A DNA stretch of 64,000 nucleotides from JBGASG01 sp046328035 (GTDB lineage Bacteria > Cyanobacteriota > Vampirovibrionia > Obscuribacterales > Obscuribacteraceae), in NCBI GenBank assembly GCA_046328035.1, contig JAXLXI010000005.1, positions 1 through 64,000 of the forward strand, given 5' to 3'. Below, in pieces: positions 28,097 through 37,639 of the stretch. Position numbers and translations under genes: made by a program. Positions within the stretch are counted from its first letter, which is position 1, and each line of letters starts with the position of its first letter. Under the pieces are notes generated by a model. The model was not told the DNA's origin and made no database searches. It was given only the letters and a program-made list of their open reading frames with translations.

Positions 28097-29311
28097 ATGA
28101 AGGACTTTCTAGAGCGAGATGATTCGGCAATAAATGAGCCGGGTGAGAAGGTACCATTGCTTCGGGAAGAAGAGACTGCGCCTGACTGCGAGGAAGGCAC
28201 CGCCCGTACCCAAACCGATCATCGGCTGCAGTCCCCGCAAGACCAGCAGCCAAAGCCAAATCACCCAGCCAGGCCCTGGTGGCGCGCCTATCCACTTTTC
28301 AGTATAGCGCTCTTCATCACACTTACTCTGGTCGGGCTGTACATCTACTCGTCGCCGCGACAGTTCTATCCGCCATATACCGACATCGAGTCGGCTAGAC
28401 ATTCCAGAGAATCCGGCGATCGTGAGTTCAGGCTGCGTTTGCGGCTGGCGTTCGCGCAATTCATGCATAACGGCACGCTGATCCGACAAACTCTCCATCA
28501 CCTTGCGCAATTCGCCTACCTAAGAGGTGACACCAGCGGTGCCATCAAATTGCTGGAAGAAAGTCAGGCACCGGGGACAGATCTAGAAACCATACCCGGA
28601 CCAAACGATTGGGCTATGCAAGCTCTGTGTGACCTGTACTTGCGGGCAGGACGAAAAGATGAAGCACTGGCCCTTCTGGAAAGATGGAGAGGGTCCGTGA
28701 TCAAAAATGGAAATCAGGTATCCGGCTCGCTCGTCAACTTCCATGATTATGCGGAAGGGGTGTATCATCACATCGGTGAGTTTGAATCCGCCAGGCGCGA
28801 AGAACGATACGCCAACCAATCGCGAATGGTACCAAATTCGGTGTATGTCAATCCTGATCGAGAGCCCACCGATGATCGATCAGATGTGAGCCGACTTCGC
28901 AAAGGCTGCTGGCTATACACTCGTCAGAGATACCAAGACGCACTGGCACTGTTTAAGAACATCAACATGGCACATCTCAATCAAGAGCAGCAACATGACT
29001 TGAAAGTCATAGGTGCCCTGACAGAGTATCGTCTATTTCAGAGTGAAAACCACTACCCGAGATCGACTCCCGTGACGGGCACTACTTTCTTCGAGACAGA
29101 ATACATGCGCAGAAGATCGATTGCCGACGATGCAGAAGCACCGCAGATCATCGAAGCCACCGAGTCGGAAATATCCTTGTGCGACCTGTGCTCGGCTGAA
29201 GCGACGGCGCGAGGGGACGCTGGGGGTGAACCACATTTTCGTCATCTGGCTGTCGACGCGCGGGCGAGACTCAACAGCATCCGCGATCGCCAGAGGCCTG
29301 CCATAGACTGA
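28097..29311 (+). CDS. Membrane-anchored TPR-like protein
   Basis: The 404-residue protein has a hydrophilic, acidic N-terminal part (about 1-60), one membrane helix (LFSIALFITLTLVGLYIY, about 67-84) and a helical region with TPR-like pairs (GDTSGAIKLLEESQAPG, AGRKDEALALLERWRGS, RYQDALALFKNINM). The topology suggests a short cytoplasmic segment and a periplasmic TPR domain. It starts 41 bases after the decayed repeat gene and precedes the giant GGDEF-containing gene, so it could belong to the same transcription unit. CDLC near the C-terminus is the only paired cysteine. No specific family is recognised. Confidence 0.7.
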   Translation: MKDFLERDDSAINEPGEKVPLLREEETAPDCEEGTARTQTDHRLQSPQDQQPKPNHPARPWWRAYPLFSIALFITLTLVGLYIYSSPRQFYPPYTDIESARHSRESGDREFRLRLRLAFAQFMHNGTLIRQTLHHLAQFAYLRGDTSGAIKLLEESQAPGTDLETIPGPNDWAMQALCDLYLRAGRKDEALALLERWRGSVIKNGNQVSGSLVNFHDYAEGVYHHIGEFESARREERYANQSRMVPNSVYVNPDREPTDDRSDVSRLRKGCWLYTRQRYQDALALFKNINMAHLNQEQQHDLKVIGALTEYRLFQSENHYPRSTPVTGTTFFETEYMRRRSIADDAEAPQIIEATESEISLCDLCSAEATARGDAGGEPHFRHLAVDARARLNSIRDRQRPAID

Positions 29312-29400
29312 CTGCCAACGCTTCTGAGCGATCTGAATCGACAAAAGGAAACGCAACAGTTGGGAAGTTGTCGCCCCAGGGAACATGACTAACATCGCAT

Positions 29401-29424
29401 CTATATATACAGATAGATATATAT
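29401..29424. promoter_or_regulatory. AT-rich block before the giant gene
   Basis: A run of TATATA and ATATAT separated by CAGATAG lies 42 bases before the preferred ATG at 29466, in otherwise GC-rich surroundings. It could be a promoter or an operator; its ATAT-flanked form recalls the ArsR-type motifs at 858-877 and 5652-5671, though the match is weak. It argues that translation starts at 29466 rather than at 29385. Confidence 0.3.
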
Positions 29425-29465
29425 GCACGGACCACGAAGTCCGACGATGGGGTGCCGAATCCAGT

Positions 29466-32400
29466 ATGAACGAGAGCAAGGAAAACGCTAAGAAGGGCGA
29501 TGCCGGCAAGAAGGGCGGCGATGCCACGAAAGAGGCAACTGGTGACGGCGGCGCACGCAAGAGCGATACGGCACACACGGAGGTTTACGGCTCCGCGACA
29601 CCCGCGCCCCAAAAGGAAAAGGACGTCCCCGCGCGCGCCAACACCGACGAGTCGAAAGCGAAGGACGCCCCCAGTCCGGCGGTGGCGGTCAAAGACGACA
29701 AGTTCAGTTTCTCAAACATTAAACACGCCCTGGAAAACAGGGGCAAACAGCTGTTGGGCGTAGACAGACCGCATAAGACCGCGGAAAACGCCGACAAGAT
29801 GACCCCTGAGGCGCGCGCGCAGAAGGGCGTCACCGACTATTTCGACAAGAAGACGGGACGCCAGTTCCGCTATGACGAACAGGGACGCATTAACGAGATT
29901 GAGAGCAAAAGTGGCTTGATCACCACAATCGTCTACGGAGAGGGCAGCGATGCCACTAAACCGAAAGCGATTGCCGTCGTCGACAACTCCTCCTGGAACA
30001 TGGTGGCACACCTGGAGGCAACTGATGGCGTCCAGCTGCGCATCGATCAAAAGACCGGCAACATGGTGGCGGCGTATCGAGAAACATTGCGCACCGTGCG
30101 CGGTGATACACCACTCGGCACCGAATTGCACGTGCGTCACGAGGTGAGTCCGGATGGGCACCAGTCCGTGACACGCAGCACCATGGACGGGCTGCGAGTC
30201 GACAGAACCCTGATGAGAAACGATGGAACCGCTTACGGCTCAATAGAATACCAGTACCTGACACCGCAGAACGGACAGTCACCGAAAGACATGCCGGTGG
30301 TCGCCGTCCAATTGAATGAATGCAACCGCCCTGTCGAGACCAAAATCTTCGACGATGCACAGCGCATGGAACTGGACAAGCCACGCGTGCGCGAAGAGAT
30401 CGCTTATGCAGAGCGAGGCGGAAGCCTGGTCGAGACTCACGAACGATTCAACCTCGAAGACGGCGTTTCGCGTCTCGATAGCCGATGCGTCAAGACACTG
30501 GACCTGCAGCAGGGCATCCAGTCGGTCGTACTCGAGCAGGTCAAGGGCGGTCAAACCATCGCCACAACCAATTGCACCTTCGATGCCACCGGCAAGCCTG
30601 TCGGTCTGGAATACAAAGACTCGACACTCAACTGCGAGCTGCAGTTCTCATTCGATGAGATAGGCAAACCGGTAAAAGTGCACGGTGACACAACCGGACT
30701 TTTGCCCGAGGACAAGCTCCTCGCATTCGCGTTTCTCTCCGTGGGCACTCTCAAGAACGAGTACAAAGTCGGCACGCTCACAGATAAAGAAGCGCGCGAA
30801 GACCTGGCTCCCACTCCGCCTCGCGCGGGAGATCGCGGCACTGGAGTTGCGGTCTGGAAAGAAGGCGATGGCTACGCGCAGGGACGCGTCGATAAAGGCA
30901 TCATATACGACAAGTCCGATACCGCAATCGGTACCATGAAGGATAACGGCGACGTCGCGCTCAGCGGACCGCCTCCCAGGACTTTCAATATCGTCACTGA
31001 CAAGGGTGCGGGCGCGGGGTTCCACGGTTTGGGCAGCGATGGCGAGCGCCTGGACCTTTGCGCCGGGCAAGGCGACGGCGTCGACAGACACGAAGGTCTC
31101 AACGGCGTGTTTGCCCGATACTCGCCTGATGGTGTTCCCTCCGCCGAAGTACTCGTCGTCGGCGGCAACATGTTCGACGAACACAACCAATTCATCGGTC
31201 ACGTCGATGAATTCGGAAAAGTGACGTTCCCAAATGACAGAGAACCTCGACAAGATGCGGGGACCGATCTCAACAGCATTCTCAAAGACGGTTATGTCTT
31301 CAACGGAAATCAAAACGGCAAGCCGTTGCAGTTCGACGTCGATAACCTTTCGACGGGGCGCATATTCATTCCGCAGTTAGATGCACAGACCGGACAGCCA
31401 AAGCTGGATGCAAACGGCAATCTTTTGCCGCCGATGGAATACGCAATCAGGCTGGGGGCGGTGATTGATACCAAATCCGGTGAACAGATCGCCAAGTACG
31501 TGCCACCGGCTGACTTGGGCGACAGGCTGGAAGGCGGGTCGCTGGTCATGGGCAATCCACCGCGGGCAGTACCGCTGGGGAGCATCCCAAATCTAGTCTT
31601 TGATGTACACGTCCAGGGTCAGGCATCGGGCAGAACGGTAAGCGGACTTTCACTGGGACCGGGCGACGGACCCGATGGCTACGGCGGCGGTCTGATCAAC
31701 CTCAACCACTCCCTCGCCTTGACTGCGCAATGGCATGATGAGGCGGTGAAACAATCGGGCGGAACGGAAGAAGACAAAGTCACCATTGACCTGTCCGTGA
31801 AAGCACAGACGCGCGCGCGCGCACTTCACGATGAGATAGTCACCACCGGCGTGGTGACGCCGGACGTATTGCGCAAACTCAACTCCCAGATCGCGCGCGA
31901 CAACAACTTGCTGGCGGGCGATGATTCGCTGATTCGTCTGCGGTCCCGGATGGACCATCCCGTGTACAAGCTCGAAAGTATCACTGGTCCTGTTGACGGC
32001 TATGGCTGGCTGCCCGACGCGAAAAGCAAGGACGGCGTCGCCAGGGTTGAGATCAAACAGAACCTCCTCTACAAACCAGGCTCCGACAACGCCATCGGGT
32101 CTATAGATCCGCGCGACGGCAGTCTCAAGTTTCTTGACGCCCGCGGTCAGGTCATTCATTCAAACATGAAGGAAGTGCCTGGTGCCGTGTGGCACTTTAC
32201 TTACCAGAAAGACGGCAAGCAAGAAGAATCAAATTGGTTCACCACCCGTGGTGGTCAAATTCGCAGCGAGCACGATCTGAAGGAAAAGATGCAGAGCGAG
32301 CTGAATTATGCCAATCAAATTCACAATCAGTCCAAAACAGAAGAAGCCGGGCAGGCATTGGACCGCACGATCAAATTGACGATCAGGTATCGTGACGGGC

Positions 32401-35400
32401 TGGACAGAGCAGTTAAAGAAGGCATTCCAATAAATGCGGACGGGACAGTTGCTGCCGGTTCCGCCCTCGAACTGGTCGAAGGAGGTCCGCGACAATTCGT
32501 TCGGGCTGAGTATTACAGGGAAAAACAACCACCGCCTACGGTGCTGCCCTTGAAGGAACTGACTGCTGAGCAGTGTACGAAAACGGACGGCACAATGAGG
32601 CTCGGCGAAGACTTGTTCAAAATTGAGCAAGGCAAGTTGCGTCGCATGAGCATGCAGGACGGTCAACTGGTGCCAGGCGATCTCTGCGGCAGCTGGGAGC
32701 CCAATTACAAGATCAAGGTCGATGGACGCGAGATCGATCTGCGCAATCAGAATCAAGTAGTAATTGAGTTTAAAACCGCGGGCGACGATCATCAATATCG
32801 CATCTTCGGACGAGGGCATGCCCGCACTGAAGCAGACGGAAGATTCAATGCCGGTGGACTGGTGGATGCCGACCAGGTGATCCAAGAAATGCGCCGGGCT
32901 AAAGACGCCGCAGAAAACGGCAATATGCAGTACTTCCGCGAGAAGTCCTGGGTCCTCGGCACCACCGCCAACTGGTACAAGGGCGATCAAGAAGGACAGA
33001 TGGATGCCATTCTTTCCACGATTGAGAAAGAGATGGGCGCCGCCAACAAAGAAGTGAGCCAGCTCTTCGGTGACGGACTGGAACTCAAAATCACCAACAA
33101 CCATCTCGACCACAACACCGTAGCGCTCGACCGGTTCTGCAACGACATGAATGTTTCGTCGCAAGATGTTCTGAAGCGTGCCGGCGAAGCGACGCAGACG
33201 CAAAAGCAGGCAGACAACGTGGCGGTGATCACTCTGGTGTCGATAGTGACAGCTGGTGCGGGCTCCGCAGTCAGCGCCGCCGGCTTGACCGGAATGACCG
33301 CCGTCGGCACCGAACTGGGAGTGAGCGTGGTCGGTGGCGGACTGGTGTCGGGGATGGTGCGGCACCGCGAACACAACACGCTTTCGCAAGACGGGATGAA
33401 CGTGCTCTCCGGCGGCATGGAAGCGCTGGCAATGGCAGGCGGCGGCAGACTCGCCCAACTCGGCAAAGAGTTGCAAGCGCTGAAGGCAGCGAAAGTCGCC
33501 GGGACGTTGACACCGCAGCAGGCAGAGATGTTAGCCAGATACACGATGCTGAGCCGCACAGTCGACGTCATGTCCAGAAACAGATTCGTCGCCGATGTGG
33601 TGCCGGGATTGGTCAGACCTACCAACGCGATGATGCAATCGACGCTTTTCATGGGCGCGCATGCACTGCGCGAACCGCAATCGTCTGCGTTCACTGTGCA
33701 AAACTGGATGATGAGCAGCACCTGGATGCTCGGTGGCGAGTATGCCAGTGCAACGATGCGCGGATTGACAAGCTGGGGCAAACTGACCGAGCCGGAGCTT
33801 CTGGCTGTGCAAAAAGCCGGCGGCCCACCGTTTGTCCCGCAGTGGCACATGACCAGTCCGCTCGGCCGATTCGGAGAACACATGGCGGAGCACCTGCCGA
33901 CAAACGCCGTCAACAACTTCTTTTACGGTGGGCTTGATGCGGCACCACAGGCAGTGCAGGCTGAGCGAATGCGAGTGTCCGAAAAAACCAGGCTGCCCGT
34001 CGAGATAGTGTCCGACGAATTCATGGCGCGGCACGGCAACTACTACAACATCTTCGCAGACATGAAGCAAGCTGCCTTAGACAGCGCGCTGACCGCGCCT
34101 GTGGTGACCGCCGGCTCCTACGCCGGCAAGTTGGGTGTGGAGATAGTGCGGGATGTTCCAGTTCATTACTGGGAGCAAAAATTCAGGACGGCGCAGAACA
34201 AAGCGGAAATCGATCCGGCTACCGGCGCGCCGAACAAACCGGGCATTCAGCGCCAGCTTCTCGATTACATCGAGGAATACAAGCGCCGCGGACCTATTGA
34301 GGAAGACGGCACCATTATGGGCGTTGACGAGAACGGCAATCGTGTCGTAAAGCACAAACCGCCTTGCCTGCTCAATATGGACGTCACCAAACTGGGCGAG
34401 CTCAACTCGGCTCAGGGCAAGGAGCAGGGCGACAAGGTTCTCAAACTGATCTCCGAAACCATTCAAGCGCGCACTCGCACTGAGGACACATTCGGACGGT
34501 TCGGCGGCGATGAGTACGTGACGATCCTCAGGGACTGCCTCGATCCTGCGGCAGCGGGGCGCCCGATTGCCGAGCTGAAATGCGTCGCCTATCCGGGACA
34601 GGATCCTTTTATATTGCGTCCCGGCGAGACGTTCGAACCTTTCCTCAAAGACAGCGAGGGCAATCTTGTTCTGGATGCTGAGGGCAATCACATAAAAGGC
34701 AACATGGTCACCGTCACGGTTGGTGCGGTGTATTGGAAGCCGGGACAATCAGTGTCCGAATTCATCGAAGCGTCCGACGCGGCCATGTACAAGAATAAGC
34801 AGGCGGGCCACAGTAATCAAATTCTTTATGACCAGTCGGTATTGCCACCACCCGAGCTACCAACTCCGGCTCAACGCGCGCGAGAGAATCAACTCGGCTT
34901 CTACCGTGAACTGAACGAGCGCTCCAAAGACTTTCGGTCGCGCCGGCTGACCGATGGGGAAGTAAGACAGTACAAGCAAGACCTGGTTAAGGGTCAGGAG
35001 ATCTTCGCAAAATTGGCGGTGGAACATCCGGCTCACAAGCTTTTGACGGAGTTCTACACCGACATAGCCCTTGAAAAGGAAGTTGCCCACGCGAAACGCC
35101 ACAAGCAAGAACCTATTCTCCTCAAAATCGATCCCAACAACTTCAAGGTCGTCAACGACGGGGCGGGACACGCAGCCGGGGACGATGTCTTGTTGCGCGC
35201 CGGCGACTATATTCGGGACATCACGCGACAGGGAGACTTTCTGGGATCGCAGGGTCTGGCCGGGCTTATTATTGCGCGCCATACCAACGATGTTTCGAGG
35301 TTGCAGACTGAGGCCGGCAAATTTTTGCTGGCTGTCGGACCTGATGGTGTCAGACCAATCAAATCCATGTCTGAGTTGCGTGAGGTTAGCCTCGATGGAC

Positions 35401-36974
35401 TGACCGGCAAAACGCTGGAGGTCTTTGAAAAACGCAAATTGGAGGTTCCAGTATCTTTTGCAGTCGGTGTCGCGAAGTATGAGCCTGGAATGAATGTTGA
35501 GCAGTGGAAAGCTGCGGTGGAAGAGTCGCTCAAAGAGTGCAAGACGCGTCAGATGCTGAGCGGTGAAAGGCTGCCTCGCACCACTGCCGAGGAAGCATTG
35601 CTTGAGGAGTACAAACGCACCGCCAATCCAATGTTGAACCCGGAGGGAGATACAGGAAAGCCCATAGAGATCTCCAACTTGAGCGAGCACCAGCTCAAAA
35701 CATTTCTGGAAGGCAAACTCAAACTGCGCGAGCGCGTGAAAAATGAGGACGGTACCGAAACAGTCATCGACCATCCACTGATTAGAGAAGAGGTGATGGA
35801 TGACTTCATCACGCGTAGTTATGATGTGATGAAAAAGTGGCCCGCCATTAACCAAATGGAAGACCGCGCGATCGCGGACGCGGTGCTGAAAAAACGGACG
35901 CAAGAATTGGCGAAGCTGGCAAGCGAGTTCGGCAACGAACATGGACTGCCGCCGATAAATATCGTTGTGAATGACAAATTATTGATCCAGATGAACTCGC
36001 GCGCCACTCACCTGGCTGGCACCAACACAATATTTGTGCGCAGCAGCGATTTGCTCAGACCCGACCCTGAATTTATCGGCGTCGTTTATCACGAGTTTTT
36101 CCATGCCGAGCAGGACAAGGCGATGCTGAATGCCACCGCCGTCGACTTGCTACAAAGAGTGCCGCCGGAAGAGCGGATGACGGCGCTCTCCAACATCAAA
36201 GTTCAGTACGATATCGTGAAGGCATATCTGGACGCGACAGGCAAAAATTCCTCTGGAGACAGATCGACCGAGCTCGGTTGGGCTGCTTCAGTATTGTCGC
36301 GTCAAGACAATCGTGCCTGGATCGCAGAGCGCGTCAATCTCGATGCTGAGGGCTTGAAGGAAGACACGGATTACGCGCGCGCGGACAAGCTGCGTAGCAG
36401 CTTCAAGCAGGGAAGAGACTACTCTGAAAAGATGGCGATTGTGCAAAGACAGATTAGCGAGTTGCCGCGTCTGTGTAAGGAAGAGCTTTTCGGTGATGAT
36501 CCAGACAAGTTTCTTGAGAGACTGCACAAAGATCCGGCATTCAGAACCGAAATCTACGGCTACGATCTGCTGAGCGCGAAATTTGATAAACGGGACGCCG
36601 TATTCAACGACTTGCTGCAAACCAATCCGGAGTTCGGACTGGCTATTCAGAAAGGTCAGCGCGAGCAGTGGATGGCAATGCTCGGAGAGATATCTCCAGA
36701 GATGCCGCGCAGCAATGTGATGCTTACACGCCTGGAATTAAAAGGTCTGCTGCACATGATGCAAAAGGACGGCTGGAAGCTGAACGGCGACAACTATCAA
36801 TTGTATGACGATCGCTTGCGTGAAAACTTGAGCACGGTTCTAGATGATGCGCACCAACGGCGGCATCATCTGACATTCACCCAGTACGAAGGTACGCAAG
36901 CGGAATTGGAAACGTTCTTCGTGATGAAGCAAGTCCAACGCAAAACGAAAGAGCGCAGCATCTCGTTTCATTAG
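29466..36974 (+). CDS. Giant repeat protein with two GGDEF-like regions and an HExxH motif (2502 residues)
   Basis: With the ATG at 29466 the protein has a charged, low-complexity N-terminus with no signal peptide and then YD/DG-like beta repeats (DYFDKKTGRQFRYDEQGRI, near 125) and repeated 'IYDKSDTAIGTMKDNGDV'-type units (three copies between about 480 and 890). A hydrophobic glycine-rich segment lies near 1250-1300. A GGDEF-type domain follows: NMDVTKLGELNSAQGKEQGD, then RFGGDEYVTIL with the motif at 1680-1684. A second, degenerate one has IDPNNFKVVNDGAGHAAGDD (from 1889) but no GGDEF signature. Near the end, FIGVVYHEFFHAEQDKAM gives an HExxH zinc-peptidase-type motif at 2209-2213. The first GGDEF region could make cyclic di-GMP; the second looks inactive. 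Combining these with a repeat scaffold is very unusual; the function is unknown. Confidence 0.8.
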   Translation: MNESKENAKKGDAGKKGGDATKEATGDGGARKSDTAHTEVYGSATPAPQKEKDVPARANTDESKAKDAPSPAVAVKDDKFSFSNIKHALENRGKQLLGVDRPHKTAENADKMTPEARAQKGVTDYFDKKTGRQFRYDEQGRINEIESKSGLITTIVYGEGSDATKPKAIAVVDNSSWNMVAHLEATDGVQLRIDQKTGNMVAAYRETLRTVRGDTPLGTELHVRHEVSPDGHQSVTRSTMDGLRVDRTLMRNDGTAYGSIEYQYLTPQNGQSPKDMPVVAVQLNECNRPVETKIFDDAQRMELDKPRVREEIAYAERGGSLVETHERFNLEDGVSRLDSRCVKTLDLQQGIQSVVLEQVKGGQTIATTNCTFDATGKPVGLEYKDSTLNCELQFSFDEIGKPVKVHGDTTGLLPEDKLLAFAFLSVGTLKNEYKVGTLTDKEAREDLAPTPPRAGDRGTGVAVWKEGDGYAQGRVDKGIIYDKSDTAIGTMKDNGDVALSGPPPRTFNIVTDKGAGAGFHGLGSDGERLDLCAGQGDGVDRHEGLNGVFARYSPDGVPSAEVLVVGGNMFDEHNQFIGHVDEFGKVTFPNDREPRQDAGTDLNSILKDGYVFNGNQNGKPLQFDVDNLSTGRIFIPQLDAQTGQPKLDANGNLLPPMEYAIRLGAVIDTKSGEQIAKYVPPADLGDRLEGGSLVMGNPPRAVPLGSIPNLVFDVHVQGQASGRTVSGLSLGPGDGPDGYGGGLINLNHSLALTAQWHDEAVKQSGGTEEDKVTIDLSVKAQTRARALHDEIVTTGVVTPDVLRKLNSQIARDNNLLAGDDSLIRLRSRMDHPVYKLESITGPVDGYGWLPDAKSKDGVARVEIKQNLLYKPGSDNAIGSIDPRDGSLKFLDARGQVIHSNMKEVPGAVWHFTYQKDGKQEESNWFTTRGGQIRSEHDLKEKMQSELNYANQIHNQSKTEEAGQALDRTIKLTIRYRDGLDRAVKEGIPINADGTVAAGSALELVEGGPRQFVRAEYYREKQPPPTVLPLKELTAEQCTKTDGTMRLGEDLFKIEQGKLRRMSMQDGQLVPGDLCGSWEPNYKIKVDGREIDLRNQNQVVIEFKTAGDDHQYRIFGRGHARTEADGRFNAGGLVDADQVIQEMRRAKDAAENGNMQYFREKSWVLGTTANWYKGDQEGQMDAILSTIEKEMGAANKEVSQLFGDGLELKITNNHLDHNTVALDRFCNDMNVSSQDVLKRAGEATQTQKQADNVAVITLVSIVTAGAGSAVSAAGLTGMTAVGTELGVSVVGGGLVSGMVRHREHNTLSQDGMNVLSGGMEALAMAGGGRLAQLGKELQALKAAKVAGTLTPQQAEMLARYTMLSRTVDVMSRNRFVADVVPGLVRPTNAMMQSTLFMGAHALREPQSSAFTVQNWMMSSTWMLGGEYASATMRGLTSWGKLTEPELLAVQKAGGPPFVPQWHMTSPLGRFGEHMAEHLPTNAVNNFFYGGLDAAPQAVQAERMRVSEKTRLPVEIVSDEFMARHGNYYNIFADMKQAALDSALTAPVVTAGSYAGKLGVEIVRDVPVHYWEQKFRTAQNKAEIDPATGAPNKPGIQRQLLDYIEEYKRRGPIEEDGTIMGVDENGNRVVKHKPPCLLNMDVTKLGELNSAQGKEQGDKVLKLISETIQARTRTEDTFGRFGGDEYVTILRDCLDPAAAGRPIAELKCVAYPGQDPFILRPGETFEPFLKDSEGNLVLDAEGNHIKGNMVTVTVGAVYWKPGQSVSEFIEASDAAMYKNKQAGHSNQILYDQSVLPPPELPTPAQRARENQLGFYRELNERSKDFRSRRLTDGEVRQYKQDLVKGQEIFAKLAVEHPAHKLLTEFYTDIALEKEVAHAKRHKQEPILLKIDPNNFKVVNDGAGHAAGDDVLLRAGDYIRDITRQGDFLGSQGLAGLIIARHTNDVSRLQTEAGKFLLAVGPDGVRPIKSMSELREVSLDGLTGKTLEVFEKRKLEVPVSFAVGVAKYEPGMNVEQWKAAVEESLKECKTRQMLSGERLPRTTAEEALLEEYKRTANPMLNPEGDTGKPIEISNLSEHQLKTFLEGKLKLRERVKNEDGTETVIDHPLIREEVMDDFITRSYDVMKKWPAINQMEDRAIADAVLKKRTQELAKLASEFGNEHGLPPINIVVNDKLLIQMNSRATHLAGTNTIFVRSSDLLRPDPEFIGVVYHEFFHAEQDKAMLNATAVDLLQRVPPEERMTALSNIKVQYDIVKAYLDATGKNSSGDRSTELGWAASVLSRQDNRAWIAERVNLDAEGLKEDTDYARADKLRSSFKQGRDYSEKMAIVQRQISELPRLCKEELFGDDPDKFLERLHKDPAFRTEIYGYDLLSAKFDKRDAVFNDLLQTNPEFGLAIQKGQREQWMAMLGEISPEMPRSNVMLTRLELKGLLHMMQKDGWKLNGDNYQLYDDRLRENLSTVLDDAHQRRHHLTFTQYEGTQAELETFFVMKQVQRKTKERSISFH

Positions 36975-36997
36975 TCGTTGGCGAGCTTGTTTGGTCT

Positions 36998-37013
36998 GTG
37001 TCAGTTTTGACAC
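36998..37013. promoter_or_regulatory. Operator-like inverted repeat, copy 1
   Basis: GTGTCA-GTTT-TGACAC is a perfect 6-4-6 inverted repeat located 24 bases after the giant gene's stop. A second copy lies at 37082-37097. With one flanking base the two copies are an exact 17-base inverted repeat of each other (36997-37013 and 37082-37098). Either a pair of regulator-binding sites or the arms of a large hairpin is possible. Confidence 0.5.
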
Positions 37014-37081
37014 ACGTGAGGCACAATTTGTTTGCGAGCTATCTTTTCAGCGACGGTCCAGACACAAAAACGAGAGTTCGA

Positions 37082-37097
37082 GTGTCAAAACTGACAC
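37082..37097. promoter_or_regulatory. Operator-like inverted repeat, copy 2, over the start codon
   Basis: GTGTCA-AAAC-TGACAC overlaps the GTG proposed as the lipoprotein start at 37082. A repressor bound here would sit on the start region. It is the partner of the site at 36998-37013. Confidence 0.5.
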
Positions 37098-37639
37098 AAC
37101 GACTTTGGTCGCTCATCGCATCAATTGCGCTTATAACATGCCTCGCCGCCTGCGATGTTCGGACGGAACCACAATGGGCAATCTATTTTGAACGCGCCAA
37201 CAAAATCTCGACACAACGAGACTATGAACCGTGGGACAAGCAAGCAGAGTTGGTGTTCAACGAATCGTCTAAATATGGTGGCAAACTGCCACCACCAAGC
37301 CCGGGGTATGGGTGGACGTATCCTTCGGCATTGCATGATCTGGGAAACACATACAGGCTTGAAAAGAAATCAGAAAAAGCCGAACGTTTCTACCTGAGAG
37401 CTCTGGAGCTGGAAAATATCGATCATCCAGGACAATCAAATGGCGTTTATCGCAGAGACTTAATCGACGCGCTGGTTACTAATGGAAAAATCAAAGCAGC
37501 GCTCGAGCAGCAGAAGCTGCTCATAGAGGCAATAGAGAAGGAACTACAGACGCCGACATATAAGGGATCGCCTTCGCATGAGCAATGGCTGGAAAAGGAA
37601 CAAGCTAAACTTGCCGAGATGGAAAAACAAGTGCCATGA
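37082..37639 (+). CDS. TPR-like lipoprotein
   Basis: From a GTG at 37082 the protein (185 residues) begins with a lipoprotein signal peptide: basic MSKLTQR, hydrophobic core and lipobox LAAC (Cys24). The mature part has helical TPR-like pairs (SALHDLGNTYRLEKKSEKAE, RDLIDALVTNGKIKAALEQQ). A longer frame opens at a GTG at 36998, but that would put about 28 extra residues before the signal peptide, so the shorter form is preferred. The C-terminus overlaps the deaminase gene by four bases (ATGA), so the two are translationally coupled. The lipid anchor implies a periplasm-facing location. The role is unknown, perhaps a partner of the exported deaminase. Confidence 0.72.
   Translation: MSKLTQRLWSLIASIALITCLAACDVRTEPQWAIYFERANKISTQRDYEPWDKQAELVFNESSKYGGKLPPPSPGYGWTYPSALHDLGNTYRLEKKSEKAERFYLRALELENIDHPGQSNGVYRRDLIDALVTNGKIKAALEQQKLLIEAIEKELQTPTYKGSPSHEQWLEKEQAKLAEMEKQVP

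Noticed and set aside
34857..35942. Long open frame antisense to the giant GGDEF gene (361 codons)
   Set aside because: It lies wholly inside a gene whose own frame carries clear domain motifs, and its translation has no recognisable domain; it is a by-product of GC-rich codon use.
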